Positions 17,412 to 27,245 of a DNA stretch of 64,000 nt are shown in pieces. The DNA lies in the NCBI GenBank assembly GCA_900299345.1, contig OMJM01000047.1, forward strand, positions 1-64,000. The letters run 5' to 3'. Source of the stretch: a bacterium (GTDB lineage: Bacteria; Fibrobacterota; Fibrobacteria; UBA11236). The notes beneath the pieces are model-generated. The model saw only the letters and a list, made by a program, of their open reading frames with translations. It was not told where the DNA came from and did no database searches. Position 1 is the stretch's first letter. The number at the start of each line of letters is the position of its first letter. The translations under genes were made by a program, and so were the position numbers.

Positions 17412-20045
17412 GTGAATCGCGGGTTCCTGAAGCGCGGAAATCTTTTCGAGGGTCGCACGGCCATGATGAACATGGTGCTGGTGACCATCATTACCGTTCT
17501 CATCTCCGGCACGTTTTATCTGCGTGAACGCGTCTCCAACAAGGCCCGTGATCGCGTGGCTCGAACGTATGAAGTCCGCGTCCATCTCAATGCGGTCGCG
17601 GATAAAATCAAAAACCTGGAACTCGGCCATTACGGCTATCTCATCACCGACGATGCCTCGTTCCTCAAGACTTATAACCAGGAACTGGGTCAGGAATCTT
17701 CTGAAGCAACCACTGCCAGGAGTTGGTCTGCGGGCGGCAATTCCCTGTTCGACGAATTTCACATCCTCCGCGAATCAATCGCGGACAATCCGGAGCAACG
17801 AGAAAACCTCGATCTTCTTGAACAGCTGATTCTCCGCAGCCTCGCCTATTCAGATTCCACCTTGCGCCTGCGAAAGGAACAGGGATTGGAAACCGCGGCA
17901 AGGGAGATCGGTTCACGGAAAGGGCTCGCGCTGACGGACAGCATCGACGGATTGATCGCCGCGATGGTGTCGGAGGAACAGCGGATCTACAACGAACGTC
18001 TGGCTGCGGAAGAACGGCATCTCGGCCTGAACCGAATGCTGATGTATGCGGCCATCTTCGTGTTCTTTGTCGGCTTGATCATCGAGGTGATGCTGTCCAT
18101 CGGCTATCGGAGAAGTCGCAGGCAAGCGCAGCTCGAATTGCAGGAACACGAAATCCTGCTTCGCGCCATCATGGACGGCAACAAGCACGGCATCTTCTCC
18201 ACGGATCGGAATGGGATCATCATTTCCTTTAACCGCGCGGCCGAACGCATGCTCGGCTATGAAGCCTCACATTTCGTAGGCAAGACCGCGGGTGACATGA
18301 TGGACTACGTCTATAATCCCGAAGAACTCCGTGAGAGGGCGGGGCAGCTGAGCGTCAAATTCGGGCGACCTGTGCGCGGCATCGAAGTCTTTCTTTTGCC
18401 GCTCAAGGGACGCGACGTGTATGAGCAGGAATGGACCGTCTTGCGCAGCGATGGAATCCGGATTCCGATTTCACTCACGGTCACCGCACTGCGCGATAGC
18501 GAAGGTGAAATCCGCGGTTATCTTGGAATCGCACAGGACATCACCGAACGCAAGGAAGTGGATCGCGTCAAAAACGAATTCATCTCCACGGTCAGCCACG
18601 AACTGCGCACCCCCCTGACCTCCATCCGGGGAGCTCTCGGCCTAGTCGGCAGCGGAGCCGTCGGTTCGTTGAGCGAAAAGGCTGCAGAACTGGTGGCCAT
18701 CGCACGGAAAAACAGCGAACGGCTTGTGCTCATCATCAACGATATACTCGACATCAAAAAAATGGAATCCGGCAAGCTGAGCTTGCGCATCATGCCGGTC
18801 AGCGTTTCGGAAACCATTCATCAGGCTCTGGAAGCCAACCGGCATTATGGCGACAAGTACAGCGTGAACTTCGTCCAGAAGCGCTTGCCTGACGCGCGCG
18901 TCATGGCGGATCCGGATCGGCTTATGCAGATTCTGGCCAACCTGCTCTCCAACGCCGCCAAGTTTTCCCCGCCCGGATCCGAAGTATGGGTGGGAGCGGA
19001 AAGCCGCAATGGACGCGTGCATTTTTCCATCCGCGACTTCGGTCCTGGAATCTCGGAGGAGTTCCGTCCGCGCATCTTCCAGAAATTCGCGCAAGCGGAT
19101 CACTCGGACACGCGCTTTCATGAAGGTACGGGCCTTGGCCTCAGTATCGCCAAGAACCTGGTCGAAGCCATGGGCGGTTCCATCCGTTTCGAAACCACCT
19201 TGGGCAAGGGAACAACCTTCTTTTTCGAATTGCCACAGGAACATGTTTCCGGAATTCATGAAGGCGCCTCCGGTGCGACGGAACTGGTACGCCAGCCCGT
19301 CCTGGTATGTGAGGACGACAGGGACGTGGCGACCTTGCTTAAAATCTGGTTGGATAAGGCCGGATTCTCCGTTGACTCGGCGTACTCCCTCCAAGAAGCG
19401 CGTGAAAAGATGCGCAACCACTCGTATGCCGCGATGACCTTGGATTTGATGCTCCCGGATGGCAGCGGTCTGGATCTCATCCGGGAAATCCGTGTGAATC
19501 CCGCAACCAGCACTTTGCCGGTGGTGGTGGTTTCAGTCAAGGCGGAAACCGATCGAAAATCACTGGATGCGGATGCTTTGGGAGTCGCGGACTGGCTTTC
19601 CAAACCCATCGACGAACAGCAACTCGTGGGAGCCTTGCGCCGAGCCATTTCCGGAATGGGGCAGAACAAACCGAGCGTCCTGCATGTTGAGGACGATCTG
19701 GATTTGGTCCACATCATCGGCCGCTCACTGCAGGGATTGGTGGATCTCACCGTAGCCACCACCATACGTGAAGCCGAAAAGTGGCTGAAGATCCGCCGCT
19801 TCGATCTCGTGGTGCTCGATCTTTCTTTGCCCGACGGTTCGGCTCTGGAACTTCTCGACCGCCTGACCGCACTGACGGGCCATCCCGTTCCCGTGCTGAT
19901 TCTTTCGGCCCATGAAACTGACGAAACGGTTCATGCCAAGGTCAAGGCGGTGCTCATCAAATCGCGCATGTCCGAGGCGCGCATTGTTGAAACCATCCTG
20001 TCTCTCGTGGGAGAAGGACAGTTTCAACAGCAGGAGGAATCATGA
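17412..20045 (+). CDS. Hybrid sensor histidine kinase (CHASE3-like, PAS, HisKA, HATPase, two receivers)
   Basis: Membrane phosphorelay sensor of about 877 residues. TM1 (about 18-37) and TM2 (about 206-232) flank a periplasmic CHASE3-like helical domain. A PAS domain follows (about 245-375), then HisKA with His396 in TVSHELRTPLTS, and HATPase_c (NLLSNAAKFSPPGSE, FGPGISEEF, GTGLGLSIAKNL). Two receiver domains come last, with phospho-Asp 678 (LDLMLPDG) and Asp 803 (LDLSLPDG). The second receiver lacks the usual C-terminal KP motif. The GTG at 17412 is chosen because the following NRGFLKR matches the start of the paralogous kinase at 54477; longer frames run into proS. It overlaps the next gene by 4 bp, which marks an operon. 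Confidence 0.92.
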   Translation: MNRGFLKRGNLFEGRTAMMNMVLVTIITVLISGTFYLRERVSNKARDRVARTYEVRVHLNAVADKIKNLELGHYGYLITDDASFLKTYNQELGQESSEATTARSWSAGGNSLFDEFHILRESIADNPEQRENLDLLEQLILRSLAYSDSTLRLRKEQGLETAAREIGSRKGLALTDSIDGLIAAMVSEEQRIYNERLAAEERHLGLNRMLMYAAIFVFFVGLIIEVMLSIGYRRSRRQAQLELQEHEILLRAIMDGNKHGIFSTDRNGIIISFNRAAERMLGYEASHFVGKTAGDMMDYVYNPEELRERAGQLSVKFGRPVRGIEVFLLPLKGRDVYEQEWTVLRSDGIRIPISLTVTALRDSEGEIRGYLGIAQDITERKEVDRVKNEFISTVSHELRTPLTSIRGALGLVGSGAVGSLSEKAAELVAIARKNSERLVLIINDILDIKKMESGKLSLRIMPVSVSETIHQALEANRHYGDKYSVNFVQKRLPDARVMADPDRLMQILANLLSNAAKFSPPGSEVWVGAESRNGRVHFSIRDFGPGISEEFRPRIFQKFAQADHSDTRFHEGTGLGLSIAKNLVEAMGGSIRFETTLGKGTTFFFELPQEHVSGIHEGASGATELVRQPVLVCEDDRDVATLLKIWLDKAGFSVDSAYSLQEAREKMRNHSYAAMTLDLMLPDGSGLDLIREIRVNPATSTLPVVVVSVKAETDRKSLDADALGVADWLSKPIDEQQLVGALRRAISGMGQNKPSVLHVEDDLDLVHIIGRSLQGLVDLTVATTIREAEKWLKIRRFDLVVLDLSLPDGSALELLDRLTALTGHPVPVLILSAHETDETVHAKVKAVLIKSRMSEARIVETILSLVGEGQFQQQEES

Positions 20046-20446
20046 CAGTCCCGGCATTGAAGCATATTCTATCCATTGACGACGAGGAAGATATCCTCCA
20101 GGTAACCAAAATGTCGCTGGAAACCCTCGGCGGTTTTCAGGTCTCCATCTGCCGGGGCAGCGCCAAGGCCGTGGATCAAGCCATGGCCCTCAAGCCCGAT
20201 CTAATCCTGTTGGATGTGATGATGCCAGGGATGGACGGACCATCGACACTCAAGTTGTTGCGCGCTACACCGGAAGTGGCGCACATTCCGGTGATTTTCA
20301 TGACGGCCAAGGTTCAGCCAGCGGAAGTGGAACATTATCTCCAACTCGGAGCCACCGGTGTGATCGCGAAGCCGTTCGATCCGATGATGATTTCGAAACA
20401 CGTGGATCGTTTGTGGAAGGAGTTCAATGAGTCCGGGGGCAACTGA
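20042..20446 (+). CDS. Single-domain response regulator (CheY-like)
   Basis: Receiver-only protein of 134 residues. The acidic pair is in SIDDEED (about 13-17), the phospho-acceptor is Asp58 in LILLDVMMPGMDG, Thr is in FMTAK and the conserved Lys is in IAKPFDP. There is no output domain, so it passes phosphate on or acts by protein contact. ATG overlaps the kinase stop by 4 nt, and the HPt gene starts before this one ends. The three proteins therefore probably form one relay. Confidence 0.92.
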   Translation: MTVPALKHILSIDDEEDILQVTKMSLETLGGFQVSICRGSAKAVDQAMALKPDLILLDVMMPGMDGPSTLKLLRATPEVAHIPVIFMTAKVQPAEVEHYLQLGATGVIAKPFDPMMISKHVDRLWKEFNESGGN

Positions 20447-20753
20447 CGATTTCATGGCCCCACTGCGGGCCAAATATCTGGTGCAGTTGCGGGAGCGCCG
20501 CCCGGAATTCACAGGTTTCCTCGACGTCTTGGGACAAGGCCCTCTGGCCGAGGATACTCATGCGGATATGCGGAAAAAAACCCACCGTCTGGCCGGTTCC
20601 GCCGCGACCTATGGCTTTCCCTGGATCTCAAGCGCCGCCCGTGCCTTGGAATTGGCGCTGGACGCACAGATGGACGTGAAAAAGCTCACCGAGTTATCGC
20701 AAACGCTGTTGCGCGAAGTGGATCGGGCTTTGGGTTCGAGGGGAACGGAGTAA
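20427..20753 (+). CDS. HPt-domain phosphotransfer protein
   Basis: Small helical protein of 108 residues with the HPt signature HRLAGSAATYGF; His53 is the expected phosphate carrier. It should shuttle phosphate between receivers of the hybrid kinase and the single-domain regulator encoded just upstream. ATG at 20427 is preceded by GGAAGGAG, and the gene overlaps the regulator by 20 nt. The family call rests on the motif and helix pattern; the domain is slightly short but complete. Confidence 0.82.
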   Translation: MSPGATDDFMAPLRAKYLVQLRERRPEFTGFLDVLGQGPLAEDTHADMRKKTHRLAGSAATYGFPWISSAARALELALDAQMDVKKLTELSQTLLREVDRALGSRGTE

Positions 20754-20771
20754 AGATCCGTTGAAGAAAGT

Positions 20772-20846
20772 TGGCTGGCGTGGTAGGGGTCGAACCTACG
20801 ACAACCCGGTTAACAGCCGGGGGCTCTACCACTGAGCTACACGCCA
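20772..20846 (-). tRNA. tRNA-Asn (GUU)
   Basis: Read on the minus strand, the 75 nt fold into a standard cloverleaf. The acceptor TGGCGTG pairs with CACGCCA, and the D arm is GCTC-AGTGGTA-GAGC. The anticodon stem CCCGG/CCGGG encloses the loop CTGTTAA, with anticodon GTT at its centre. The T arm contains GTTCGACCC, the discriminator is G, and the 3' CCA is encoded. It lies 18 bp past the HPt gene, on the opposite strand. Confidence 0.96.
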
Positions 20847-20898
20847 CCGATAGGGCAGAAAAATTTAATTCCGCACAAATCTCCGTTCAAGGCCGAAA

Positions 20899-22332
20899 TC
20901 ACCCACCGTGGCGATTTGGGCCGCTGTTTTTGAATTTCCGCCAGAACGGCTTTCGGCCATGTTGAACCGCCACCGGTTCCTGGGACTCTGAGCGCGGCGC
21001 ATCCTGACGGTTGCGGTGAGAATCCCGCTGAGAAGAACTCTCCGACCTGTGAGAAGAGCGCCCTTGGGAGGAATGACCTTGCCCTTGGGAATGATGTGAG
21101 CGCTGGCCGCCATGTGATTGCTGGCGCTTGGGTGCATGATGACGGGCCGGAGGCGTTAAACTTCGCATCGAACCCACGTCACCTTGCGGAACCGGGGCCG
21201 GAACATCTTCCAGCACCGGCGTGGGAACGACCTTCAACCGCTTGCGAATGACCCGTTCAATGCCGTGGAGATAGGAACGTTCCTCGGAATCGCAAAAGGC
21301 GAACGCCACACCGGAAGCACCGGCACGGGCCGTGCGACCGATACGATGGACGTAGGTCTCGGGAACCTCGGGCAGATCGAAATTGAAAACGTGGGACACA
21401 TCGGTCACATCGATGCCGCGCGCGGCAATGTCCGTCGCGACCAGCACGCGGGTTTTTCCGGTCTTGAAATTCATCAAGGCGCGCTGACGCGCTCCCTGCG
21501 TTTTGTTGCCGTGAATGGCTTCCGCGCCAATGCGGTATTTCTCCAGCGTGCGGCAGACGCGATCCGCGCCATGCTTGGTGCGTGTGAACACCAATGCGCG
21601 GCGAATGTTTTCGTCGCCAAGCAAATGACGCAGCAGAGAGGTTTTATTGCCGCGGGGAACCATGTACACCGACTGTTCAATGTTTTCGGCAGTCGAGGAA
21701 ACCGGAGCGACTTCAACGTTCACCGGATCGCGGAGAAGGTTGTTGGCAAGTGAACGGATTTCCGGAGGCATGGTGGCGGAGAACAGCAAGGTCTGACGCT
21801 GTGCCGGAACCAATGCGGCGATGCGACGCACATCGTGGATGAAGCCCATGTCCATCATGCGATCAGCTTCATCCAACGTGAAGATTTCGACATGAGCCAG
21901 CGACAACGCACCTTGTGCGTGAAGATCCATCAAACGGCCGGGAGTGGCCACAAGAATCTCGACGCCCTGACGCAGCTTTTGCTTCTGGGGCACTTCACTG
22001 ACACCGCCGAAAATGGTGGCAACGCGCAGTCGGGAACCGTGACCATAGGCATTGAAGCTTTCACCGATCTGCAGGGCGAGCTCACGGGTGGGAGACAGGA
22101 TCAAAGCGCGCACCGCACCATTCTTCTTGGCCGGATTCTGCGTCAAATTCTGCAGGATGGGAAGGGCGAATGCGGCGGTTTTTCCGGTTCCGGTCTGGGC
22201 ACAGCCGAGTACATCGCGTCCCGAAAGCACCGGCGGAATGGCCGCTGCCTGAATGGGGGTGGGCTCTTCGTACCCTTTCGCCGCCAACGCGGCCTGGATG
22301 GGTTGGATCAAATTCAAATCGCTAAAACGCAT
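20899..22332 (-). CDS. rhlE: DEAD-box RNA helicase (RhlE-like)
   Basis: ATP-dependent RNA helicase of 477 residues. All core motifs are present: the Q-motif region ([12 protein letters not shown]), [49 protein letters not shown] and [10 protein letters not shown]. The roughly 85-residue tail is Ser/His/Gln/Arg-rich and low-complexity, as is common in RhlE-type enzymes, and should bind RNA. ATG at 22332 is preceded by AAGGAG. RhlE is the nearest named subfamily; DeaD and CsdA have longer defined C-terminal domains that are absent here. Confidence 0.92.
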   Translation of the reverse strand: MRFSDLNLIQPIQAALAAKGYEEPTPIQAAAIPPVLSGRDVLGCAQTGTGKTAAFALPILQNLTQNPAKKNGAVRALILSPTRELALQIGESFNAYGHGSRLRVATIFGGVSEVPQKQKLRQGVEILVATPGRLMDLHAQGALSLAHVEIFTLDEADRMMDMGFIHDVRRIAALVPAQRQTLLFSATMPPEIRSLANNLLRDPVNVEVAPVSSTAENIEQSVYMVPRGNKTSLLRHLLGDENIRRALVFTRTKHGADRVCRTLEKYRIGAEAIHGNKTQGARQRALMNFKTGKTRVLVATDIAARGIDVTDVSHVFNFDLPEVPETYVHRIGRTARAGASGVAFAFCDSEERSYLHGIERVIRKRLKVVPTPVLEDVPAPVPQGDVGSMRSLTPPARHHAPKRQQSHGGQRSHHSQGQGHSSQGRSSHRSESSSQRDSHRNRQDAPRSESQEPVAVQHGRKPFWRKFKNSGPNRHGG

Positions 22333-22536
22333 GGCAAACAACTCCTTGGGTTGCCGGTGGTATCATGGTCTGTCGGGCGCGGGGAACTTCCCAAATGCGG
22401 CCGCCCGGAATCCAAGGATGTTCAACGAAGCGGAAAAAACGGTTCGCGGAGGTCGAGGAAAGCGGGAAAGAACACGAATGTCTGCGACAAAGTATAGTAA
22501 ATCTTTTCCTTTGAAATAAGCTCAAAAAGGGACATC

Positions 22537-23157
22537 ATGCGCCTCGATCACATTTTCACCTTGATTCTATTGCCCATGCTGCTTGCCGGAGCGCATGGTT
22601 ATTTCACCAACTGGATTGCAGTAAAACTGCTTTTGAAACCGGTGCGCCCCATCAACATTCTTGGATTCAAAATACAGGGACTGCTTCCGCGGCGTCAGGT
22701 TGATTTGGCGGATCGAATCTCCGACGCCATTGCCCGTCAATTTCTCACGGAACAGGACATCTTGAATTTCCTCGCACAGGCCGACGCCTCAAGCGCCATG
22801 CGGAAGTTACTGGTGGAAAAGTGGGAGGAGAAGCTCGGTGAAATCCTCGACACGGTGCCGTTCATCAATGCGTTCATCACTCCCGACAAGCTGCACGGCA
22901 TCCGGGATCGCATTGCCGATGCCTTTGCCCGTGAAAGCGATTCCTTTCTGCGCACGCTGGTGCAATCGCTGGAAAGCAAAATCGACCTGAAGGAAACCAT
23001 CCGCCGCAACATTCTTTCATTCAAGGTCGAACAACTCAACGACATCATCGAGGAGATCGGGAAAAAGGAGTTCGGTGAAATTGCATGGATTGGCGCCGTA
23101 TTGGGCCTGTTCATCGGCGCCATTCAAGCTGCGGTGAATGTGTGGTATTTACACTGA
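22537..23157 (+). CDS. DUF445-family membrane protein
   Basis: The 206-residue protein is a short DUF445 (YheB-like) member. An N-terminal TM segment (about 6-28) leads into the family signature GYFTNWIAVKLLLKPVRP and GLLPRRQVDLADRISDAIA. A helical soluble part follows, and a C-terminal TM (WIGAVLGLFIGAIQAAVNVW) closes the protein. Function of the family is not settled. The start has AAAGGGA upstream. Its end overlaps the convergent sodium symporter gene by 9 bp. Confidence 0.85.
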   Translation: MRLDHIFTLILLPMLLAGAHGYFTNWIAVKLLLKPVRPINILGFKIQGLLPRRQVDLADRISDAIARQFLTEQDILNFLAQADASSAMRKLLVEKWEEKLGEILDTVPFINAFITPDKLHGIRDRIADAFARESDSFLRTLVQSLESKIDLKETIRRNILSFKVEQLNDIIEEIGKKEFGEIAWIGAVLGLFIGAIQAAVNVWYLH

Positions 23158-24618
23158 CACTGCGCGCATCCGGAAAAACGGATGCAGGACATGCGCTAAA
23201 ATGACGGTGGCCGACATGGAAATCAGTGGATTCCATGGCCACGAAACCTGATATAACGGCGTCCACATCCCCTCCGGCAGCACCGGAATTTTCAGAAACA
23301 ACAGCAGCACAATAATCCCGCCAAAGACAGCGCATAAAACCGCTGTGGGATGCAAATGCGGGCGAAAGAAAGCCAGCAGAAACAAAGCCAACAGCGGCCC
23401 TGTGAACAGGGACGTGAAGAACAGCGCCTTGGACAGGATGGAAATGTTTCCCAGAGCGCATACAAACGAAGCCAGCAACCCCAGTAAGCCCCACAGCCAA
23501 ACCCAACGTCGCGCATTCGAGAGGTTGATTTCCGCGTCATTAGGAGACGATGCACGCAAATCCACCACCGTGGTATTGGACAACGCCGTCAGCACGGAAC
23601 TCAAAGCTCCCATGTCGGCCGCCATGATGGCCGCCACCAATAACCCCTTCACGCCCGGCGGCAGAACATGGATAATGAAGTAGGGAAGGACTTCATTCAC
23701 CTTGGTGACAGGGAGTACCTCCACATGGGCCACTTGAAAATACACGTACAGGCAAATACCCACGGTGAAAAACAGCAGTCCCACGCACACTCCGAGCAAG
23801 GAAGACGTCAAAGAGGAATAATTGGCGGCACGCACGTTCTTCGTGGAGAGATAACGCTGGACAAATTGCTGATCGCAACCGCGGATCGCAGTTTCAAAGG
23901 CGATGTAAACGATGGCGGCGGAGAAAAAATTCCGCTCACTGGCGGGATCGAAGGTGAAATCGAGCCAGCGAGTCTTTCCTGCGGCTTGTGCCATTTCCCA
24001 GGTCTTGGAGAACGATCCGACACCCTTGGCGCAGAAGTAAATGCACAGCAGTCCGCCACCGAAGAAGATGCAGAACTGGATGATATCCGTCGTAGTCGCG
24101 GCCTTGATGCCACCCAACGAGGTGTACAGCATGGCAAATACCGCCATGCTGATGGCCGCCACCCAAAAAGGCGCGCCCGTGATTTTCATCAGCACCAACG
24201 AAGGCGCATAGATGAGCATGCCCATACGGAGAAGCAGATGGCAGGAATACAAAGTGGCCGCCGTCCTGCGCACGGGCCGCGAAAAACGTTGCTCGAGAAG
24301 TTCATAAGCGGACTTTACGCCGCTGGAACGGAAGCGGGGGATGAACACAAAACCGACAATGGCGATGGAGGCCAGCGAACCGAAGTTCAGCATCAACAAT
24401 CGCATGTCGTTGGCGTAGGCTTCGGCCGGATTGCCGAGGAATGTGTTGGCGCTGACCGATGTCGCAATCAGGGAAATGCCCACGGCCAGCCACGGCATGT
24501 TGCCGCCGCCGAACATGAAATCCTTGAAGTCCCTGTTTCTGCGGGAGAAGTAAACACCGATCCCCGCCATGGCCGCGAAGTAAAGAACGACAACGGCCCA
24601 GTCCCAGACGGAGAACAT
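23149..24618 (-). CDS. Sodium:solute symporter family transporter
   Basis: Inner-membrane secondary transporter of 489 residues with about 12-13 predicted helices. Family blocks include FKDFMFGGGNMPWLAVGISLIATSVSANTF (TM2 region), the GGIKAATTTDIIQ segment and LLVAAIMAADMGALSSVLTALS, typical of SSS/SLC5 proteins with Na+ sites. The substrate cannot be predicted from sequence alone. The GAF protein gene ends 5 bp upstream on the same strand, so the two are probably one unit. Confidence 0.88.
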   Translation of the reverse strand: MFSVWDWAVVVLYFAAMAGIGVYFSRRNRDFKDFMFGGGNMPWLAVGISLIATSVSANTFLGNPAEAYANDMRLLMLNFGSLASIAIVGFVFIPRFRSSGVKSAYELLEQRFSRPVRRTAATLYSCHLLLRMGMLIYAPSLVLMKITGAPFWVAAISMAVFAMLYTSLGGIKAATTTDIIQFCIFFGGGLLCIYFCAKGVGSFSKTWEMAQAAGKTRWLDFTFDPASERNFFSAAIVYIAFETAIRGCDQQFVQRYLSTKNVRAANYSSLTSSLLGVCVGLLFFTVGICLYVYFQVAHVEVLPVTKVNEVLPYFIIHVLPPGVKGLLVAAIMAADMGALSSVLTALSNTTVVDLRASSPNDAEINLSNARRWVWLWGLLGLLASFVCALGNISILSKALFFTSLFTGPLLALFLLAFFRPHLHPTAVLCAVFGGIIVLLLFLKIPVLPEGMWTPLYQVSWPWNPLISMSATVILAHVLHPFFRMRAVSV

Positions 24619-24623
24619 TCGAT

Positions 24624-25088
24624 TTATTTCAGATAGGAGGCGATCAAATTGCCGAGGGAGGTAAGCCGCTCGACTTCATCGGGTGCGTACTCGTGGTGGA
24701 ATCCCTTGCCGATTCCCAGCACACCAGTCAATGCATCTTCGTGCATCATGGGCACGAACAAGGTTCCAATGCCATAAATTTCGAATTCAGGTTCGTGGGA
24801 CTTGGATGGAACCCCATGACATCCCTGAAGCGGCTTGCGCGAAGTGGCCACATGGCCCGGAATATCCTTGCCCATGCACAGGAACCGGAGCTTCCCGGCC
24901 TGATCCTTGGGAATGCCGCAGTGACATCGCAGCTTGAGCATGCCCGTGCCCGGATCCAGAGTATAGACGACGCCGATTTTGACGTCGAAGGTTTCCACAA
25001 TACGGCAGGCGATGGAAGCGAAGGAAGGATCCGTGGTGCCCTGGCGATCCAGAAGCTTGCGAATCTCATCCTGCAAGGCTTGTGTCAT
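24624..25088 (-). CDS. GAF-domain protein
   Basis: Small cytosolic sensor-like protein of 154 residues consisting of one GAF domain, with the core strands IGVVYTLDPGTGMLKLRCHCG, DIPGHVATSRKPL and TLFVPMMHEDALTGVLGIGKG. Cys residues (CHCGI, FLCMG, QGCHG) are unusually frequent and could bind a metal or respond to redox, but no known Cys motif is obvious. ATG at 25088 is used; an in-frame TTG would add four residues. It precedes the sodium symporter gene by 5 bp and may report on its substrate. Confidence 0.8.
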   Translation of the reverse strand: MTQALQDEIRKLLDRQGTTDPSFASIACRIVETFDVKIGVVYTLDPGTGMLKLRCHCGIPKDQAGKLRFLCMGKDIPGHVATSRKPLQGCHGVPSKSHEPEFEIYGIGTLFVPMMHEDALTGVLGIGKGFHHEYAPDEVERLTSLGNLIASYLK

Positions 25089-25154
25089 GCACGTTCCCAA
25101 AAAAGAGCGGGATAAAACTAGTCAACGGTCTGTGGGAAAAAAGAAGTTCGAGGG

Positions 25155-26315
25155 TCAAATTCCGGGCAACCCCATTTTGCGGCCATCGGGGAACACAAAA
25201 AATGGAACCCGTTGATTTGTCAAGGCATAACGTGGAGCATCTCGAGTAGAAGTGACGGAACCGCGGCGAAGTCCGGGAGCGATTTTGGAGCTTCCGGAGC
25301 GCGGTACGATCCAGATGTTGCGGAACGGGATGTCATGACCATGATATTGAAGACGGTGTTTACCGGGAGCAGATGATTCAGCATCCCCCTGAAGCGTGGA
25401 GCCCAACAGAATTCGATCGCTGTGAACAAGAACTCCATTGTGACGCACCGTCAGTTTGGCGTTCTGGGTTTTCCGACCCAGCGAGTCCCACTTCGCGGCG
25501 GTGAAATCAATGTCGTAGGTTTGCCATACTCGCGGGGGAAAGGTCATGTTGACGAGGGAAGCCGCTTGTTCCCACACGCTGCCGCAATGCCTCTTGGGTT
25601 CAATGGTATCCGATGCCGCAAGGTCTGGAAAACTCTCGCCGAAGCTGTCGAGAATCTGGACCTCATAGCGATTCTGGATGATCAAACCGCTATTGGCACG
25701 GTTCTGACCGGAGGCGTCAGGTTCAAAGGGGATCTGGAATTCCAGATGCATCGTGAAATCGCCAAAGGCCTGCGACGTGACAGCTCCGCCCGTCGAAAAC
25801 GCGCCTTGTGGAATCAAATGTGCCGAATCCAACCGTGCGGTGCCACTGGTCCATGCTGCTAGGGAAGTGCCATCGAAAAGCACGGTCGCCCCAGACGGAG
25901 GCGCAAGGTTCAACGTCGAACTTTGGCGATACACTTTGGCCAATCGCAGCCGTTGCCCCAAATCGTTTGTTCCACGCAAGGAATCACCGACCACACTGAT
26001 GGACAGGTTGTAACTGCTTTGCGTGAAGGTTGCGTTGCCATTGGCATAGGTTCCCATCAAGATTTTCCGGCCCTGACCATTCCACCCCTGACCGGGCAAT
26101 CCGCCTTCGAGTAGCAACACCCGGAAACTTCCACTGCCGCGCGCCGAAACCTGCGCTCCCCAAACGGCATTGGTGACCGCATTGACTCCGAGATATTCCC
26201 CTTGCACGGCATACACCGTATCCACGGCGGCCTGCGTCTGATTCGCATCGGTGACAGAGGAATGGACACACGCCCATAGGCTAAGTGCGGCGATGAATCC
26301 CGGTGCGGAACGCAT
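25155..26315 (-). CDS. DUF1080 (3-keto-disaccharide hydrolase-like) lipoprotein
   Basis: Predicted lipoprotein of 386 residues with a signal and lipobox (LSLWAC, Cys16). The N-terminal 110 residues form a separate beta domain. A DUF1080 domain follows (about 140-345): TVLFDGTSLAAWTSG, FQIPFEPDASGQNRANSG, YEVQILDSFGE, CGSVWEQAAS and the closing PFRNIWIVP. DUF1080 folds like concanavalin-type lectins and is frequent in secreted carbohydrate enzymes. The C-terminal 35 residues (ending VFPDGRKMGLPGI) are extra. No Shine-Dalgarno is visible before the ATG. Confidence 0.83.
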   Translation of the reverse strand: MRSAPGFIAALSLWACVHSSVTDANQTQAAVDTVYAVQGEYLGVNAVTNAVWGAQVSARGSGSFRVLLLEGGLPGQGWNGQGRKILMGTYANGNATFTQSSYNLSISVVGDSLRGTNDLGQRLRLAKVYRQSSTLNLAPPSGATVLFDGTSLAAWTSGTARLDSAHLIPQGAFSTGGAVTSQAFGDFTMHLEFQIPFEPDASGQNRANSGLIIQNRYEVQILDSFGESFPDLAASDTIEPKRHCGSVWEQAASLVNMTFPPRVWQTYDIDFTAAKWDSLGRKTQNAKLTVRHNGVLVHSDRILLGSTLQGDAESSAPGKHRLQYHGHDIPFRNIWIVPRSGSSKIAPGLRRGSVTSTRDAPRYALTNQRVPFFVFPDGRKMGLPGI

Positions 26316-26324
26316 GTGTTTAAT

Positions 26325-27245
26325 CTACGGCGATTTGGAGCGGAAGAAATGCAGATTCCGCCACTTGACCGCGCCGTTGAGGCCTTTGGCACGGAAGGTC
26401 CGGGCGGCAGAGTCGATCAGGCGCAAGGAGGCATCCAATTCGTCATATGCTTTGCGATCCTCGAGCAGGGAACGAATCATGCCCGGTTTTTCAACCGAGG
26501 CGAGAAGCTTCTCTGCGGCAGTCACTATCGCGTCGGCATCGCGCTCGGCGGTCAGTGCCGTGTTTAGGAAAGCCGCGGCATGTTTTTCTCCGGAGCGGAT
26601 TCCGGGAGTCACAGTAGCAAATCCTTTTTGAACCGATTTCTCAGTGCGAATCCAGGTTTGCAACCCGGAACGTAACGAACCCCCACCGTCTTCGATCTGT
26701 TGCGCCAGATGTTCCAGTCCTTGCGCATTCTTCTCCAGATTTTCCGCAAGCCGGGGAGAGAACAAGCCGGAATCGGCGAACAACCGACGGATTTGCACGC
26801 GCATGTCGGCAACCATTTTCAGGAGTTCGTCCACGCGATGGATGGATTCCGCCACACCGCCCGCAAAGGCTCCGTATTGGACCTGTGATTCGTTCATGGG
26901 GCTCGTGGAGCGTCCGGGAAAAAACACCACCATGCGCGCGCCCATGAGCGAATGGTTGTAATTGACAAAACGGGAATCCTCGGCGATGAAATCACTGCGG
27001 AACAATTCGATGTCCGCCACCGGCAATCCATCCCGAAGATGAATGTCTTCCACGCGTCCGATAATCGCGCCGTTTTGCACCACGGGATCCTGACGCATCA
27101 AGGTTCCCAACTCGGAAAACTGAACCTGAATACGCCGCTCGGGCCGGGAAATCTCACGAGCAAATGCCATTGCTCCCGCCAATACGGCCGCCAGCACTAG
27201 AAACACGCAGGCATAACCCGTGAGGCGGGACAGGCGCCCGTTCAT
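26325..27245 (-). CDS. MCE/MlaD-family substrate-binding protein
   Basis: Single-pass membrane protein of 306 residues. An N-terminal TM (about 8-28) is followed by one MCE domain (about 35-120: VQFSELGTLMRQDPVVQNGAIIGRVEDI, LMGARMVVFFPG) and a long helical tail (120-270) that could form the hydrophobic barrel seen in MlaD/PqiB proteins. Such proteins carry lipids between membranes. No MlaE permease or MlaF ATPase gene is nearby; the upstream partner is instead a DUF1003 membrane protein, which it overlaps by 4 nt. Confidence 0.82.
   Translation of the reverse strand: MNGRLSRLTGYACVFLVLAAVLAGAMAFAREISRPERRIQVQFSELGTLMRQDPVVQNGAIIGRVEDIHLRDGLPVADIELFRSDFIAEDSRFVNYNHSLMGARMVVFFPGRSTSPMNESQVQYGAFAGGVAESIHRVDELLKMVADMRVQIRRLFADSGLFSPRLAENLEKNAQGLEHLAQQIEDGGGSLRSGLQTWIRTEKSVQKGFATVTPGIRSGEKHAAAFLNTALTAERDADAIVTAAEKLLASVEKPGMIRSLLEDRKAYDELDASLRLIDSAARTFRAKGLNGAVKWRNLHFFRSKSP

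Noticed and set aside
20771..20965. 64-residue open frame with VVGVEPTTTRLTAGGSTTEL-like sequence
   Set aside because: It is the antisense reading of tRNA-Asn, a frequent false gene; the tRNA cloverleaf explains the conservation.
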